NCBI GenBank assembly: GCA_026401055.1
Contig: JAPLNP010000236.1
Location: 1 to 64,000 of the forward strand
DNA from: Planctomycetia bacterium
GTDB lineage: Bacteria > Planctomycetota > Planctomycetia > Pirellulales > Thermoguttaceae
Direction: 5' to 3'
DNA: 64,000 bases
A program made the position numbers and the translations under genes. Of this stretch, positions 49,956 through 59,253 are shown in pieces. Each line of letters starts with the position of its first letter. Positions within the stretch are counted from its first letter, which is position 1. The notes beneath the pieces are model-generated. The model saw only the letters and a program-made list of their open reading frames with translations, did not search any database and was not told the DNA's origin.

Positions 49956-50420
49956 CTATCCGCCATCGTCGCTCTCGCGCGCCTCGACGTCGATCACCCG
50001 GGCGTCGATCACGCGGTCATGCCTGGGGCCATCGTCATGGTTCTGACGGCGCATCACGACCATCCTCGCACGAATCCGCCGGCCAAGATAGCGTCGAAAG
50101 GCTCGGCGAACGGGGGGCACCAGGAGGCTACACCCGGCCAGATCGGTCAACACGCCGGGCGCGATCAACAGCGCCCCGGCCACGAGGATCAGCAGCCCAT
50201 CGAGAAGCGAATCGGTCGGCAATTCCCCCCGGCGGATCCTCTCCTGGGCCGCAAGCCAACACCGCAGCCCCTCGTGCCGCGCCAGCGCCGCGCCGAGGAA
50301 GCCGGTCCCAAGCACGATCCCCAGCGTCGGCAGCAAGCCGATGTGCCCACCGATCCAGATCAACAGCCCCAGTTCGATCAGCGGAACGAGCGTAAACAGC
50401 AATAGCAGACGCAATAGCAC
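49956..50420 (-). CDS. fxsA: FxsA family membrane protein
   Basis: 154 residues from GTG 50420, with AGGGAA upstream. The family layout is clear: LLLLFTLVPLIELGLLIWIGGHIGLLPTLGIVLGTGFLGAALARHEG, QERIRRGELPTDSLLDGLLILVAGALLIAPGVLTDLAGC, then a basic cytoplasmic tail. FxsA-type proteins are small inner-membrane proteins with an unclear role, first noted as suppressors of phage exclusion. The tail is Arg/Asp-rich. It is on the same strand as the PQQ-propeller gene and starts 17 bases after that gene's stop, so cotranscription is plausible. Confidence 0.88.
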   Translation of the reverse strand: MLLRLLLLFTLVPLIELGLLIWIGGHIGLLPTLGIVLGTGFLGAALARHEGLRCWLAAQERIRRGELPTDSLLDGLLILVAGALLIAPGVLTDLAGCSLLVPPVRRAFRRYLGRRIRARMVVMRRQNHDDGPRHDRVIDARVIDVEARESDDGG

Positions 50421-50436
50421 GGCGATTCCCTGCGGA

Positions 50437-52074
50437 CTACTTTCCTTCGGCGGCAATGGCGAACAGCCGGGTTCGGGTCGAGATGAACAGGGTGTTGCCG
50501 GCGACGACCGGCGCGCTGTAGACCGAGTCGGCCATGCTGTTCTCGGCCAGGAGCTTCTTCTTGGCCGAGAGTTCAAAGACCGCCACGTCGCCGTCCTCGT
50601 CGCCGAGGTAGATTTTGCCGTCGACCACCAGCGGCGAGCCCCAGACGGTGGCCATCATGTCGTGCGTCCAGTGGAGCCGTCCGGTCTTCGCGTCGAGACA
50701 GTGAACCAGGCCGGCGAGGTCGGCGACCACGAGGATGTTGTCCTTGACGGCGACCATGCCCAGAGCCCGGTGCATCCGCTCCTCGAACGCCAACTGGCCG
50801 TCGCCGTTGGCGTCATTTCCGGTGTACTCCCACACCGCCGCGATGTTCGGGTTCGGACGCACGACGTCGCCCGCGGCGGCGTCGGCGGCCTGAATACGTC
50901 GCGGCGCCACGGGCTTGCCTTGTTTGTCGAAGACCAAGGTCGGGCTGACGTCGCCGCGCCGGCTCGGGTCGATGCACCAGAGCCGGCCGTTCGCCTCGCC
51001 GAACTCCGGGTCGTGACCCATGACGACGTACACGCGACCGTCGCAAACCACCGGCGTCGAGATGATGTCCGTCCGATCGCCTTGGCCGTTGCCCTCCCAG
51101 ACCGACTCCTTGGGGTTGGCGTCGAATTTCCAGAGTAGCTCCGGCTTGCCCGACGGACTCGGCTGGGCCAGAAAACTGTAGACCCAGCCGTCGCCGCCCG
51201 CGAAGATCGCCTGGGGCACTCCGCCCACGACTGCCACCGCCGGCGACGACCACTGGCCGTGCAGGATGTTCTTGCCCGGTGAGTTGTCGGCCCAGACGAG
51301 CTTGCCGGTCCGCTTGTCCAGGGCGATGAAGCTGGGGGCATCGGGGGCGGGGATGTTGTCGTGCGACTCGTCGACGCCGTTGGACGTGCTCACCAGTAGC
51401 AGGTCCCCCACGGTGGTGACCGAGCAGCAGGCCATGTTGTGCTGCATCGTGCCGAGCTTGCCCATCATGTCAAACGACCAGACGACGTCCGCTTCGTCGG
51501 GCGCGGTGGCCGCCTCGGAGGTGAACGGCCCGTCGTTCTCGTTGTCCAGGAAGCCCTCGGTGTCGAGGCAGACGACTTCGCCGCGATTAGTGACGATCCA
51601 GAGCCGGTCGCCCTCGACCAAGGGGCTATCGCAGATTCCCTGTTGCGGCCAGTCGACGGCCCTGCCGGCGGCGAGCTTCTCGGCCGAGTACTGCCAGAGG
51701 AACTTGCCGTCGGCGCGGCGAAAGGCCATCAGGCAGCCCAGGTCGACGTTGGCCGGGTAGCGCTGGAGCCGGCCGGCCCCGTTGTTGGTGGCGCAGAAGA
51801 CCTTGTCCCCGGCGACGATCGGCGTGCCGTAGGTCTGCGAGCCGAGTTGGGCGACCCAGCGGACGTTCTCGGCGGAGGTCTTGTCCCACGCCCCGGTCTT
51901 GCGATCGAAGGAACCGACGTTCCACTCGGCCGGGATGTTCGTGCCCCGCGGCGCGTTGTTGCGACCGGGCGAGCCGCCCCATTGCGGACAATCGGCGGTT
52001 GCGGTTGTCGCGTCGTCGGCAGGCAATGCGAGCGGAGCGACCCAAGCCACCAACAGGACCCCCAGGGTCGACAC
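50437..52074 (-). CDS. Exported PQQ-binding-like beta-propeller protein
   Basis: 545 residues if GTG 52074 is used, which places a signal peptide (VSTLGVLLVAWVAPLALPA) at the start. ATG 52140 would add 22 residues that read as a low-complexity repeat block. Propeller blades are visible from repeated Ala/Gly-Asp-Gly-Lys and Trp motifs: YGTPIVAGDKVFCA, GDRLWIVTNRGEVVCLD, SVTTVGDLLLVST, SFIALDKRTGKLVWAD and LHCLDAKTGRLHWTHD. Such PQQ-like domains without a quinoprotein active site are abundant in planctomycetes as exported scaffolds or sugar-binding proteins. AAGGK is the C-terminal end. Confidence 0.82.
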   Translation of the reverse strand: MSTLGVLLVAWVAPLALPADDATTATADCPQWGGSPGRNNAPRGTNIPAEWNVGSFDRKTGAWDKTSAENVRWVAQLGSQTYGTPIVAGDKVFCATNNGAGRLQRYPANVDLGCLMAFRRADGKFLWQYSAEKLAAGRAVDWPQQGICDSPLVEGDRLWIVTNRGEVVCLDTEGFLDNENDGPFTSEAATAPDEADVVWSFDMMGKLGTMQHNMACCSVTTVGDLLLVSTSNGVDESHDNIPAPDAPSFIALDKRTGKLVWADNSPGKNILHGQWSSPAVAVVGGVPQAIFAGGDGWVYSFLAQPSPSGKPELLWKFDANPKESVWEGNGQGDRTDIISTPVVCDGRVYVVMGHDPEFGEANGRLWCIDPSRRGDVSPTLVFDKQGKPVAPRRIQAADAAAGDVVRPNPNIAAVWEYTGNDANGDGQLAFEERMHRALGMVAVKDNILVVADLAGLVHCLDAKTGRLHWTHDMMATVWGSPLVVDGKIYLGDEDGDVAVFELSAKKKLLAENSMADSVYSAPVVAGNTLFISTRTRLFAIAAEGK

Positions 52075-52482
52075 CGTGATCCAGTTCTCCCCCACTCCCC
52101 ACTTTCCGCTGTCCGCTCTCCGCTTTCTGTCGTTGCTCATCGGCGCTCGGTCCCCAGTCATTGGCGATTCTCGCGGTTTTATCCCAAAAGGTTGCCGTCA
52201 CACGCTTTACGTCATTTTCATTGTCGCCGCCGCCAGCAGCGGTGTCAAGATGCACTCTCCTTCCCGCCTCCGCATCCGCGCATCGCTGCAAGAGAATACG
52301 GAAGAAACAGGGCACGGAGACGCGCGGACGCAGAGGACCGACGCCATAGGGGCGACGGAATTGACACGCCCCCCGCCCGGTCGTTATCATGGCGATGTAA
52401 GTTGGGCTCCCCGTGATGCCCACTTTCACCACCAACGTTCGTTCCCCGCTTCCCACCGAACGCCACAATGGAGGAGTTTCCG
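52075..52482. other. Divergent intergenic region with repeat words
   Basis: This 408-base gap holds a GGAAAGTGGGGAGTGGG-type low-complexity block (52088-52135). At 52250-52345 it holds CTCCGCATCCGCGCATCGCTGCAAGAG and complementary CGGACGCAGAGG words. No gene, and no promoter of convincing quality, was seen. The ribosome site GGAGGAGTTTCCG near its end belongs to the gene at 52483. Confidence 0.4.
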
Positions 52483-53589
52483 ATGGCCGACAGGCTCAAT
52501 CGTCGAGAGTTCGTGCGCGACACGGCCGTTGCCGCCGCCGCGGTAGCCACCGGGCTGACCGCCACGTACACCGTCCGCGCCGGCAACCCGGAGAAGGCCG
52601 ACACCGCCAAAATCCTCAACTACAACCCCGACATGGAGTACCGCCGCTGCGGCAAGACCGAGTGGATGACCTCGGTGGTGTGTCTCGGCGGGCACTGGAA
52701 ACAGCTCAACGCCGTGGTCCCCGGTCTGTTCGAGGGCGGCAATTGGCTCGGCGTCGACGTGAACAACCGCGCGTTCGAAAAGAACCGCTACGACGTCGTC
52801 ACCCGGTGCATCGAACGGGGCATCAACTACATCGACGCCTGCACCTCGCAGGAGGTCATCATGTACGCCAAGGCGCTGAAGGACCGCCGCGACAAGATGC
52901 ACCTGGGCTACTCCTGGTATCAGAACGAGATCCGCTTCGAACAGTGGCGCTCGTTCGACAAGCTCAAGGAGAGCTTCGACACCGGGCTCAAGACCGCCGG
53001 GCTGGAGTACGTCGACCTGTGGCGGATCACCATGATCGACCAGAGCGCCCAGCACTCCAAGGCCGAAGTCGAACAGATGATGCAGGCGCTGGCCTGGGCC
53101 AAGAAGAGCGGCCGCGCTCGATTCACCGGCATCTCCTCCCACGACCGCCCCCACATCAAGTGGATGATCGAAACCTTCCCCGAAACCTTCGACGTCATCG
53201 TCACCCCCTACACGACCAACACCCGCGTGGTCGAAGACGAGACCGGACTCTGGGCCGCCATGAAGAAGCTCGACGTCGGCTGGTTCGGAATCAAACCCTA
53301 CGCCAGCGGGTCGTTGTTCAAAGGCGACGGCACGCCGGCCAGCCCCCACGCCGAGGAGGACAACCGTATCGCGAGGCTCACGCTCCGCCACATCCTCTGC
53401 AACCCGGCCATCACCGCTCCCATTCCCGGCATGATCACGCCCGAACAGGTCGACAACGCGGCGCTGGCCGTCATGGAACGCCGCCAACTCGACGCCGAAG
53501 AGAAGGCCGAACTCGATCGCGCGACCCAACGAGCGTTCGCCAACTTGCCCTATCACTATCAATGGCTGAACGACTGGAACGTCGTGTGA
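52483..53589 (+). CDS. Tat-exported aldo/keto reductase family protein
   Basis: 368 residues. A twin-arginine leader (NRREFVRDTAVAAAAVATGL) precedes an aldo/keto-reductase-type barrel: YRRCGKTEWMTSVVCLGG (family start), CIERGINYIDACTSQEVIMYAKAL, HLGYSWYQNEIRF, VDLWRITMIDQ and GRARFTGISSHD. The usual catalytic Tyr is not evident where DACTSQEV stands, so redox activity may be altered or the barrel reused. It overlaps a tetraheme cytochrome gene by its stop (GTGA), which suggests an electron partner in the periplasm. GGAGGAG lies six bases upstream. Confidence 0.85.
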   Translation: MADRLNRREFVRDTAVAAAAVATGLTATYTVRAGNPEKADTAKILNYNPDMEYRRCGKTEWMTSVVCLGGHWKQLNAVVPGLFEGGNWLGVDVNNRAFEKNRYDVVTRCIERGINYIDACTSQEVIMYAKALKDRRDKMHLGYSWYQNEIRFEQWRSFDKLKESFDTGLKTAGLEYVDLWRITMIDQSAQHSKAEVEQMMQALAWAKKSGRARFTGISSHDRPHIKWMIETFPETFDVIVTPYTTNTRVVEDETGLWAAMKKLDVGWFGIKPYASGSLFKGDGTPASPHAEEDNRIARLTLRHILCNPAITAPIPGMITPEQVDNAALAVMERRQLDAEEKAELDRATQRAFANLPYHYQWLNDWNVV

Positions 53590-54167
53590 TCCGATTGATG
53601 CATCGAGTGTTGCCGGCCCTGCTGGGCGTCGCGGCGCTGGTGGTGCTCGCCGTGATGGCGACGCGGGCGGCGGAGGAGGCCCCGGCCAAGAAGGCCGGCG
53701 GTCCGCCCCCGCTGCGCGTCGATCGGTCGGCGCCCTTGCTGTTGAACGAGCCCGGCGGGGCGAAAGGGCCGCCGCCCGGGCCGGTTGCCGACAATCTGGC
53801 CTGCTATTGCTGCCACGCCAACTACAAGGAAGAACCGTTCGTCCAGACGCACGCCAAGGCGAACGTCGGTTGCGTGAAGTGTCACGGGGCGTCGAACGCC
53901 CATCGCAACGACGAACACAACATCACGCCGCCGGACGTGATGTTCCCGCCGGAGCGGATTGCCGAAGGCTGCAAGGCTTGCCATGCGACCCACGACGTCG
54001 CGGCCGTGAAGCTCATCGCCCGATGGCAAGAGCAATGCCCCAAGACCGACCCCGCCAAGATCGTCTGCACCGACTGCCACGGACGCCACCGTCTGACGTC
54101 GCGTAAGGTCCGGTGGGACAAGAAAACGGGCGAGCAGTTGCCGAAAACGGAAAGCGGTGGACGGTAA
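53586..54167 (+). CDS. Tetraheme c-type cytochrome
   Basis: 193 residues from GTG 53586, overlapping the preceding stop. A membrane anchor or signal (MHRVLPALLGVAALVVLAVMA) precedes a Pro/Gly-rich linker. Four heme c attachment motifs of the CxxCH form follow: CYCCH, CVKCH, CKACH and CTDCH. Additional His residues (HNITPP, HGRH) could be distal ligands. The end is basic (KVRWDKKTGEQLPKT). The pairing with an exported aldo/keto-reductase-like protein is conserved in operon style, so electrons may flow between them. ATG 53598 is an alternative start. Confidence 0.88.
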   Translation: MIRLMHRVLPALLGVAALVVLAVMATRAAEEAPAKKAGGPPPLRVDRSAPLLLNEPGGAKGPPPGPVADNLACYCCHANYKEEPFVQTHAKANVGCVKCHGASNAHRNDEHNITPPDVMFPPERIAEGCKACHATHDVAAVKLIARWQEQCPKTDPAKIVCTDCHGRHRLTSRKVRWDKKTGEQLPKTESGGR

Positions 54168-54177
54168 GTGGCAAGTA

Positions 54178-54534
54178 CTACTCTGCCACGACCTCGTCCT
54201 CCGGATCGAACTTGGGCAGGACGAAGATCAGCACCGTCATCCGACCGACGGCGCGATGGACGGTGCCGGGCGGAATCAGGATGCACGTGCCGGGCCGGAC
54301 CGGCACCAGCTCGTCGTCCAACTGCATCCGCGCATCGCCGTCGCAATCGAGGACGTAGTACGTCTCGGTCAGGTGCCGGTGGTAGTGCGGCTTGGCGTCG
54401 ACGCTGATCTCGGTTCGATGGACCGTGGCGGGGTAGTCCGGCCGATCGGCGAACGCCCGGCGTGCCGCGCCGCAGGGGCACGGCGTGGGCGAAATCCGGT
54501 CGAAATCGACGATCTGATACCGCGGGGCGTTCAT
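54178..54534 (-). CDS. Cupin-domain protein
   Basis: 118 residues. A conserved double-stranded-helix cupin: KPHYHRHLTETYYVLDCDGDARMQLD (metal-ligand His-His-Glu motif), then PVRPGTCILIPPGTVHRAVGRMTVLIFVLPKFDPEDE with the second His. This is the compact single-domain form found in small sugar- or metabolite-binding enzymes and regulators. GGAGGG precedes ATG 54534. It is convergent with the cytochrome gene and ends ten bases after that gene's stop. Substrate unknown. Confidence 0.88.
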   Translation of the reverse strand: MNAPRYQIVDFDRISPTPCPCGAARRAFADRPDYPATVHRTEISVDAKPHYHRHLTETYYVLDCDGDARMQLDDELVPVRPGTCILIPPGTVHRAVGRMTVLIFVLPKFDPEDEVVAE

Positions 54535-55260
54535 GGTCGGCCCTCCGAGCGTGGCATGGCGCGGTCGCGCGCCGCAAGGGGTACAGTCCGGTCTGCCGGG
54601 CATCGCGGCCAGCATACCAGACCGGCTTGACCGGTGCCACAAAGTCTTCGTTGGCGACAGAGTCGCCTCCCACGGGGGCGATGCAGCGGCCTCCCGCAGG
54701 CAGTGTCGGCGGGCGGGTAGGCAGGATGCGACGGAGGTTGACGCCGGATAGCGGTTGGATAAGCGTGGGAGACTTTGTCGATCACGGCCGGTTTGCGGAG
54801 GGGATCCACCGTCGACGGGGCCCGATAATCATCAAGGTTTCACTGGCTTACATGGGCTGCAAATCTTGCCCAGCACGAGCCGTAACCCTTTTAATGAAAA
54901 TTACTTCCGCATACTCAAGCGTTCTTCCGCGCGGTGCCGATATCGACTCTGACCCTTGATGAGCGCGCGTGCCGATGCGACGCGCGCCAAGGGGGCGTCA
55001 GGCGAACCGGATTTGCGATTATCGGGTCAAGGAGTGGCTCGACGGCCCTGATGCAACAACCCGTGTGAACTGCGGGAGCTGACCCACCTTTCCCGACACG
55101 ACCGTGGCCCCACCCTGCGTCGGTTCTTGCCCATGGGAGAACCCACTCACGGAACAGGGAGCAATACGATGTGCTCCGGTTGCACGTAGTGCTCCGAGTT
55201 GTTGGTCGAGCGTCCGGGATGCGAGCTGCCCAGTTCAACTGTAAAAGGAGACGTTGCTCG
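54535..55260. other. Long untranslated region upstream of the Cys-rich gene
   Basis: This 726-base gap has no good gene. At 54648-54676 a palindromic GGCGACAGAGTCGCC word recurs (also at 14499 and 56876). The rest is not repetitive. Around 55150-55200 a GAGCAATACGATGTGCTC imperfect palindrome and TACGAT box precede the highly structured Cys-rich gene and could be its promoter region. AAAAGGAGACG before 55261 is a strong ribosome site. Confidence 0.45.
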
Positions 55261-56019
55261 ATGAAAGGAAGAATGGTTGTTGGAACGCTCATGTTGAGCG
55301 TGGCCCTGGTCAGCCAGGGGTTCGGATTCGAACTCCTGCACGGCCTGATGGGCGTGAACCGCGGCTGCTCGACTTGTGGCGAGCCCGCCTGTGCCAATGC
55401 TTGCGAGCCGGCTTGTCCGGCCCCCTGCGCCAAGGCCTGCGAGCCGGCGTGCGAGCCGGCCTGTAACACCTGCTGTGCGCCGCGTTGTGATCTGTTCGCC
55501 GGCCTGAAGGGCCTGTTCGCCTGCAAGTCGTGCGGCGGCTGCGAGCCCGCCTGCAATGCGTGCTGCGAGCCCAAGTGCTGCGCCCCCGAGCCGAAGTGCT
55601 GCGAGCCCGCCTGTGCCAAGGCCTGTGAGCCCGCTTGTGCCAAGGCCTGCGAGCCCGCCTGTGCCAAGGCCTGCGAGCCCGCCTGCTGCGAACCGGCTTG
55701 TGAGCCCGCCTGCGAGCCTCGCTGCTCGAAGCGATGCTGCACCCCGGTGTTGGACTTCCTGAATGATTTGTGCAGCCTGCGGATTCGCGTCTACAAAGAG
55801 AGATGCCGCACCACGTGCTGCGAGTCGACTTGTGGCGAAGCAAGCTGCGGAAGCTGCAACGGCTGTGGCGCCGAGGGCGCCGCTCCGGCTGCCGCCCCGA
55901 AAGCCGCTCCGGCCGAGGAAGCCGCTCCGTTGCCGAAGGCCCCCAAGGCCGATCCCTCGGCTTCGATGCACCGCACCCGTAGCGTCTATCAGGCTAGCCG
56001 AAGCATCGTTCGCAACTAG
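55261..56019 (+). CDS. Secreted cysteine-rich repeat protein
   Basis: 252 residues. A signal peptide (MKGRMVVGTLMLSVALVSQGFGF) is followed by about 150 residues with 43 cysteines. Eleven EPAC words occur, mostly as CEPACAKA repeats, with pairs of CC. A short conserved core LDFLNDLCSLRIRVYKERC breaks the pattern, and the C-terminus is Ala/Pro/Lys-rich. Such proteins fit the disulfide-rich surface layers reported for planctomycete cell walls, but the direct link here is inference. Strong ribosome site AAAAGGAGA; a very strong terminator follows. Expected to be abundantly expressed. No partner protein adjoins it. Confidence 0.85.
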   Translation: MKGRMVVGTLMLSVALVSQGFGFELLHGLMGVNRGCSTCGEPACANACEPACPAPCAKACEPACEPACNTCCAPRCDLFAGLKGLFACKSCGGCEPACNACCEPKCCAPEPKCCEPACAKACEPACAKACEPACAKACEPACCEPACEPACEPRCSKRCCTPVLDFLNDLCSLRIRVYKERCRTTCCESTCGEASCGSCNGCGAEGAAPAAAPKAAPAEEAAPLPKAPKADPSASMHRTRSVYQASRSIVRN

Positions 56020-56046
56020 ATTGTCGATTCCAAGATAGTTGACCCG

Positions 56047-56088
56047 CGGGTCTGTCCGGCAACTGGCCGGACAGACCCGTTCTTTTTT
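56047..56088 (+). terminator. Rho-independent terminator
   Basis: Stem CGGGTCTGTCCGGC (56047-56060), loop AACT, and complement GGCCGGACAGACCCG (56065-56079), followed by TTCTTTTTT. It is the best terminator in the window and ends the Cys-rich gene. Confidence 0.92.
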
Positions 56089-56218
56089 GGCGTCTCGCGT
56101 GGTACGATAGCCGACAACTGCAACCGACCCCGCCGATGCAATCGGCGGGCGTTCCCACCGCGGAAGCGGCCACGGCTCGTGCCCCTGATCCCCGGTCCCT
56201 AGTCTCTGCCCCCTATTC

Positions 56219-56872
56219 ATGGGCCACTTTCATCAACTGCGGTTTGTGACGCAATACGCTGCGTCGTTGGACGGTCCGTACTTGGAGGCGGGAGCGAAAG
56301 ACTATGGCAACACTCAGGATTTGCGGCCCCTTTTCGCCGGCCGTGGCCCCTACGTCGGCGTCGACATGGACCCCGGCCCTGGCGTCGACGTTGTCTTGGA
56401 CCTGACCGACGATTTCGACCGCCTCGACACCGAACTCGGCGGCGTCCGCTTCGGCACGATCTTCTGTCTGAGCGTCCTGGAGCACTGCCGGCGGCCGGCC
56501 GTGATGGCTGAGAACCTCACGCGACTGCTCCGGCCAGGCGGCAGACTCTACGTCTCCGCCCCCTTCGCGTTCAAGATCCACGCCTACCCCAGCGACTATT
56601 GGCGGTTTACGCCCGAGGGAATCCGGGCCCTCTTCCCCGAACTGGAATTCCGGGATAAAGACGGGGTATGGGTCTCCACCCAGTCCGGGCACTTCCGGCC
56701 GCTCGATGAGCAGCTTGGGAAGATCCCGCTGGCGACCAGGCCCTACTGGCGGGAGGGCCGGTTCCTGCGGGGGCTGTCGGCCAAGTTGCTCCGATGGTTC
56801 ACCGGCTACCGCTACGTTCTGGCCCCGACGGATATTATGATGATAGGAATGCGGCGTCCGCCGCCAGCGTAG
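56219..56872 (+). CDS. SAM-dependent methyltransferase of the type-11 group
   Basis: 217 residues. Motif I is degenerate (LEAGAKDYGNTQDLRPLF). GPYVGVDMDPGPGVDVV and FGTIFCLSVLEHCRRPAVMAENLTRLLRPGGRLYVSAPF follow the methyltransferase pattern of a type-11 enzyme with an LRPGG loop. The substrate is not evident. The downstream gene is an ABC ATPase on the same strand after 69 bases, with a palindromic GTCGCCGACGG word between them. The start codon follows low-complexity sequence, so its position is moderately certain. Confidence 0.75.
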   Translation: MGHFHQLRFVTQYAASLDGPYLEAGAKDYGNTQDLRPLFAGRGPYVGVDMDPGPGVDVVLDLTDDFDRLDTELGGVRFGTIFCLSVLEHCRRPAVMAENLTRLLRPGGRLYVSAPFAFKIHAYPSDYWRFTPEGIRALFPELEFRDKDGVWVSTQSGHFRPLDEQLGKIPLATRPYWREGRFLRGLSAKLLRWFTGYRYVLAPTDIMMIGMRRPPPA

Positions 56873-56941
56873 GTGGCGGCTCGGTCGCCGACGGAGTCGC
56901 CCCCCACGGCCAACCGACTTGCCACTCTCGTGAACTCGCCG

Positions 56942-57616
56942 ATGCCCAAGCTCCTGGTGGAGAACGTCAGCAAGCAGTTTCCCACCCGGGCGGAGCCACT
57001 GGTGGTGCTCGATCGGGTGTCGCTGGAGCTGGCCGCCGGCGAGAACGTGGCGATTGTCGGCCCCAGCGGGTCGGGCAAGAGCACGTTGCTCAGCGTGATC
57101 GGGACGCTCGAACCCCCCACGGCCGGCCGCGTCACGCTCGACGGCCAGGACCCGTTCGGCCTGGACGAGCCGGGCCTAGCCCGGTTCCGGAGCCGGAATA
57201 TCGGATTCGTCTTTCAAGACCACTGCTTGTTGCCCCAGTGCTCCGTTTTGGAGAACGTCCTGGTGCCGACCATGGCCGCCGGGGGTACCTCGGCCGAGAG
57301 TGTCCGGCGAGGCCGGGCGCTGTTGGATCGCGTCGGGCTGGGCAACCGGCTCGATCACCGCCCCGCCGAACTCTCCGGCGGCGAGCGCCAACGCGCGGCG
57401 CTGGCCCGGGCGCTGGTGAACCGGCCGATGCTCCTTCTGGCCGATGAGCCCACCGGCAACCTGGACCGCGCGACGGGCACAAGGGTGGGCGAGCTGCTGC
57501 TGGAACTGCAACAGCAACAGCGGATGATGCTCATCGTCGTCACCCACAGCGCCCGGCTGGCCGGAATGATGACCCGCCGCTTGCAGTTGGACCAGGGACG
57601 GCTGGAGGAGGAATGA
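56942..57616 (+). CDS. ABC transporter ATP-binding protein (LolD-like)
   Basis: 224 residues from ATG 56942, where the family begins ([40 protein letters not shown]). Walker A is [10 protein letters not shown], the signature is [15 protein letters not shown], and Walker B is [21 protein letters not shown] and the absence of an extra domain put it with LolD/MacB-type ATPases that work with FtsX-like permeases. No such permease adjoins it; hypD follows with a 4-base ATGA overlap, so it may be borrowed by the hyp operon for transcription. GTG 56873 is an alternative start. Confidence 0.85.
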   Translation: MPKLLVENVSKQFPTRAEPLVVLDRVSLELAAGENVAIVGPSGSGKSTLLSVIGTLEPPTAGRVTLDGQDPFGLDEPGLARFRSRNIGFVFQDHCLLPQCSVLENVLVPTMAAGGTSAESVRRGRALLDRVGLGNRLDHRPAELSGGERQRAALARALVNRPMLLLADEPTGNLDRATGTRVGELLLELQQQQRMMLIVVTHSARLAGMMTRRLQLDQGRLEEE

Positions 57617-58728
57617 CTTTGAAATTCATCGACGAATATCGCGGCGCCCGGCAGGTCCGGCAATTGGCCGACGAGATCCGGCGGAAAACGACCCGGCCGT
57701 GGAACATCATGGAGATCTGCGGCGGTCAAACCAACGCGATTCTCCGGTTCGGGCTGGACGAGCTCTTGCCGCGCGAGCTCACGTTGATCCACGGGCCCGG
57801 CTGTCCGGTGTGCGTCACGCCGATCGAGATGATCGACCGGGCGGTGGCCATCGCGTCGCGGCCGGACGCGATCTTCTGCTCGTTCGGCGACATGCTCCGC
57901 GTGCCCGGCTCCGAAAAGGATCTGCTCCGCGTGAAGTCCGAAGGCGGCGACGTGCGGATCGTCTACTCACCGATGGACGCGGTGGGGCTCGCCCGGGCGA
58001 ACCCCGACAGACAGGTCGTCTTCTTCGCGATCGGTTTCGAGACGACCGCGCCGGCCAACGCGATGGCGGTCGCTCAGGCGGCGAGGCTCGGCCTGGAGAA
58101 CTTCTCGGTCCTGGTGAGCCACGTGCTCGTGCCGCCGGCGATCCGCGCCGTGCTCGACTCGCCCCACTGCGTCGTGCAGGGTTTTCTTGCCGCGGGCCAC
58201 GTCTGCACGGTCATGGGCACCGGCGACTATTTGCCGATCGCCCGGCAGTATCACGTCCCCATCGTCGTCACCGGCTTCGAGCCGCTGGACATCTTGCGGG
58301 GCGTCTCGATGTGCGTCGAGCAATTGGAGCAGGGCCGCGCGGAGGTCGAGAACGCCTACGGCCGATGCGTTCGGCCCGAAGGAAACCCCGCGGCGATGGC
58401 TCAGATCGACGCCGTGTTCGAGACGGTGGACCGGAAGTGGCGAGGCATCGGTCTGATTCCCAGAAGCGGCTGGGCGCTCGGCGAGGCGTACCGCCGGTTC
58501 GACGCCGCGCGGCGTTTCGGGGTTGAAGGCATCGCGGCGGACGAGCCGGCCGAGTGCATCGCCGGCGAGGTGTTGCAGGGGCATCGCAAGCCGCGCGACT
58601 GCCCGATGTTCGCCGGCCGCTGCACGCCCGAGCACCCGCTCGGCGCCCCGATGGTCTCGGCCGAAGGCGCCTGCGCGGCGTACCATCGCTACCGGCGCCG
58701 CGCCGGCACAAGGGAAACGCATGAGTGA
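57613..58728 (+). CDS. hypD: Hydrogenase maturation protein HypD
   Basis: 371 residues. The conserved cysteines are C36 in CGGQT, and C64 and C67 in [10 protein letters not shown]. The C-terminal cluster motif is [28 protein letters not shown], which binds the 4Fe-4S. HypD is the scaffold on which HypC and HypE assemble the Fe(CN)2CO cofactor of NiFe-hydrogenases. It begins in an ATGA overlap with the ABC ATPase gene. hypE is not next: a decayed gene and an LRR gene intervene. hypC, hypF, hypA, hypB and the hydrogenase itself are not in the window. Confidence 0.96.
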   Translation: MTLKFIDEYRGARQVRQLADEIRRKTTRPWNIMEICGGQTNAILRFGLDELLPRELTLIHGPGCPVCVTPIEMIDRAVAIASRPDAIFCSFGDMLRVPGSEKDLLRVKSEGGDVRIVYSPMDAVGLARANPDRQVVFFAIGFETTAPANAMAVAQAARLGLENFSVLVSHVLVPPAIRAVLDSPHCVVQGFLAAGHVCTVMGTGDYLPIARQYHVPIVVTGFEPLDILRGVSMCVEQLEQGRAEVENAYGRCVRPEGNPAAMAQIDAVFETVDRKWRGIGLIPRSGWALGEAYRRFDAARRFGVEGIAADEPAECIAGEVLQGHRKPRDCPMFAGRCTPEHPLGAPMVSAEGACAAYHRYRRRAGTRETHE

Positions 58729-59092
58729 TACGGGGTTGCCGGCGGATCTGCGGGAATCGCTGGTCCAGCGGGGAGCCGCCCTCGTGGCGTGCGCCGATGT
58801 CGGCCGACGCCCGGTGCCGGCTTTCCCGTGGCGTCTCGATCGGCGTGGCGCTGGCGACGGACGTCATCTCGGGCATTGCCGCCGGGCCGACCGACGCCTA
58901 TGCGCGAGAGTACGAGCGTGGGAGATCGCCGAGTTGGTCCGGCAGGCCGACCAGCCGTTGCACCTGAAGGACTTCGCGCAGCGCATCGGCACGAAGGACC
59001 CGTCGCGTGCCGCTCACCACGTGCGTCGGGCGGAGCAGACGGGGCTGATGCGGAAGATGGGCTGGGTCGGCGGCTGGGTGGCGATGGGGTAG
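58721..59092 (+). pseudogene. Decayed gene downstream of hypD
   Basis: The frame from 58721 opens with [26 protein letters not shown], a sensible start. It then loses sense, while another frame at 58830-58919 reads RGVSIGVALATDVISGIAAGPTDAYAREYER. The original frame resumes with WEIAELVRQADQPLHLKDFAQRIG...EQTGLMRKMGWVGGW. The first two pieces resemble the N-terminal region of double-cluster Fe-S proteins of the epoxyqueuosine-reductase type (from memory), which suggests frameshifts in a once-longer protein; the third may be winged-helix. It overlaps the hypD stop by eight bases. Confidence 0.55.
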
Positions 59093-59253
59093 GGCCGGTA
59101 GGCGCTGGTTCGCCTCGTACTTTCTGCCTCCTTCAATCCCTCGATAGAGGGCCCGACTTTGGCTGAAAATGGTTGACACGGTCGGCGGTTTCGTGGAGAA
59201 TCAGCACAGGGCAAGGGACGGCTCAAAGCCACTCTTGAAGAAGGGGGCATATC

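Noticed and set aside
55400-55720. A tandem DNA repeat taken as a CRISPR or satellite
   Set aside because: It is explained by codons of repeated Cys-Glu-Pro-Ala-Cys words in a gene with signal peptide, ribosome site and terminator.
54915-55742. An AGSQALAQ-repeat frame opposite the Cys-rich gene
   Set aside because: The repeat is the complement of CEPACAKA codons, and no signal peptide or start site supports it.
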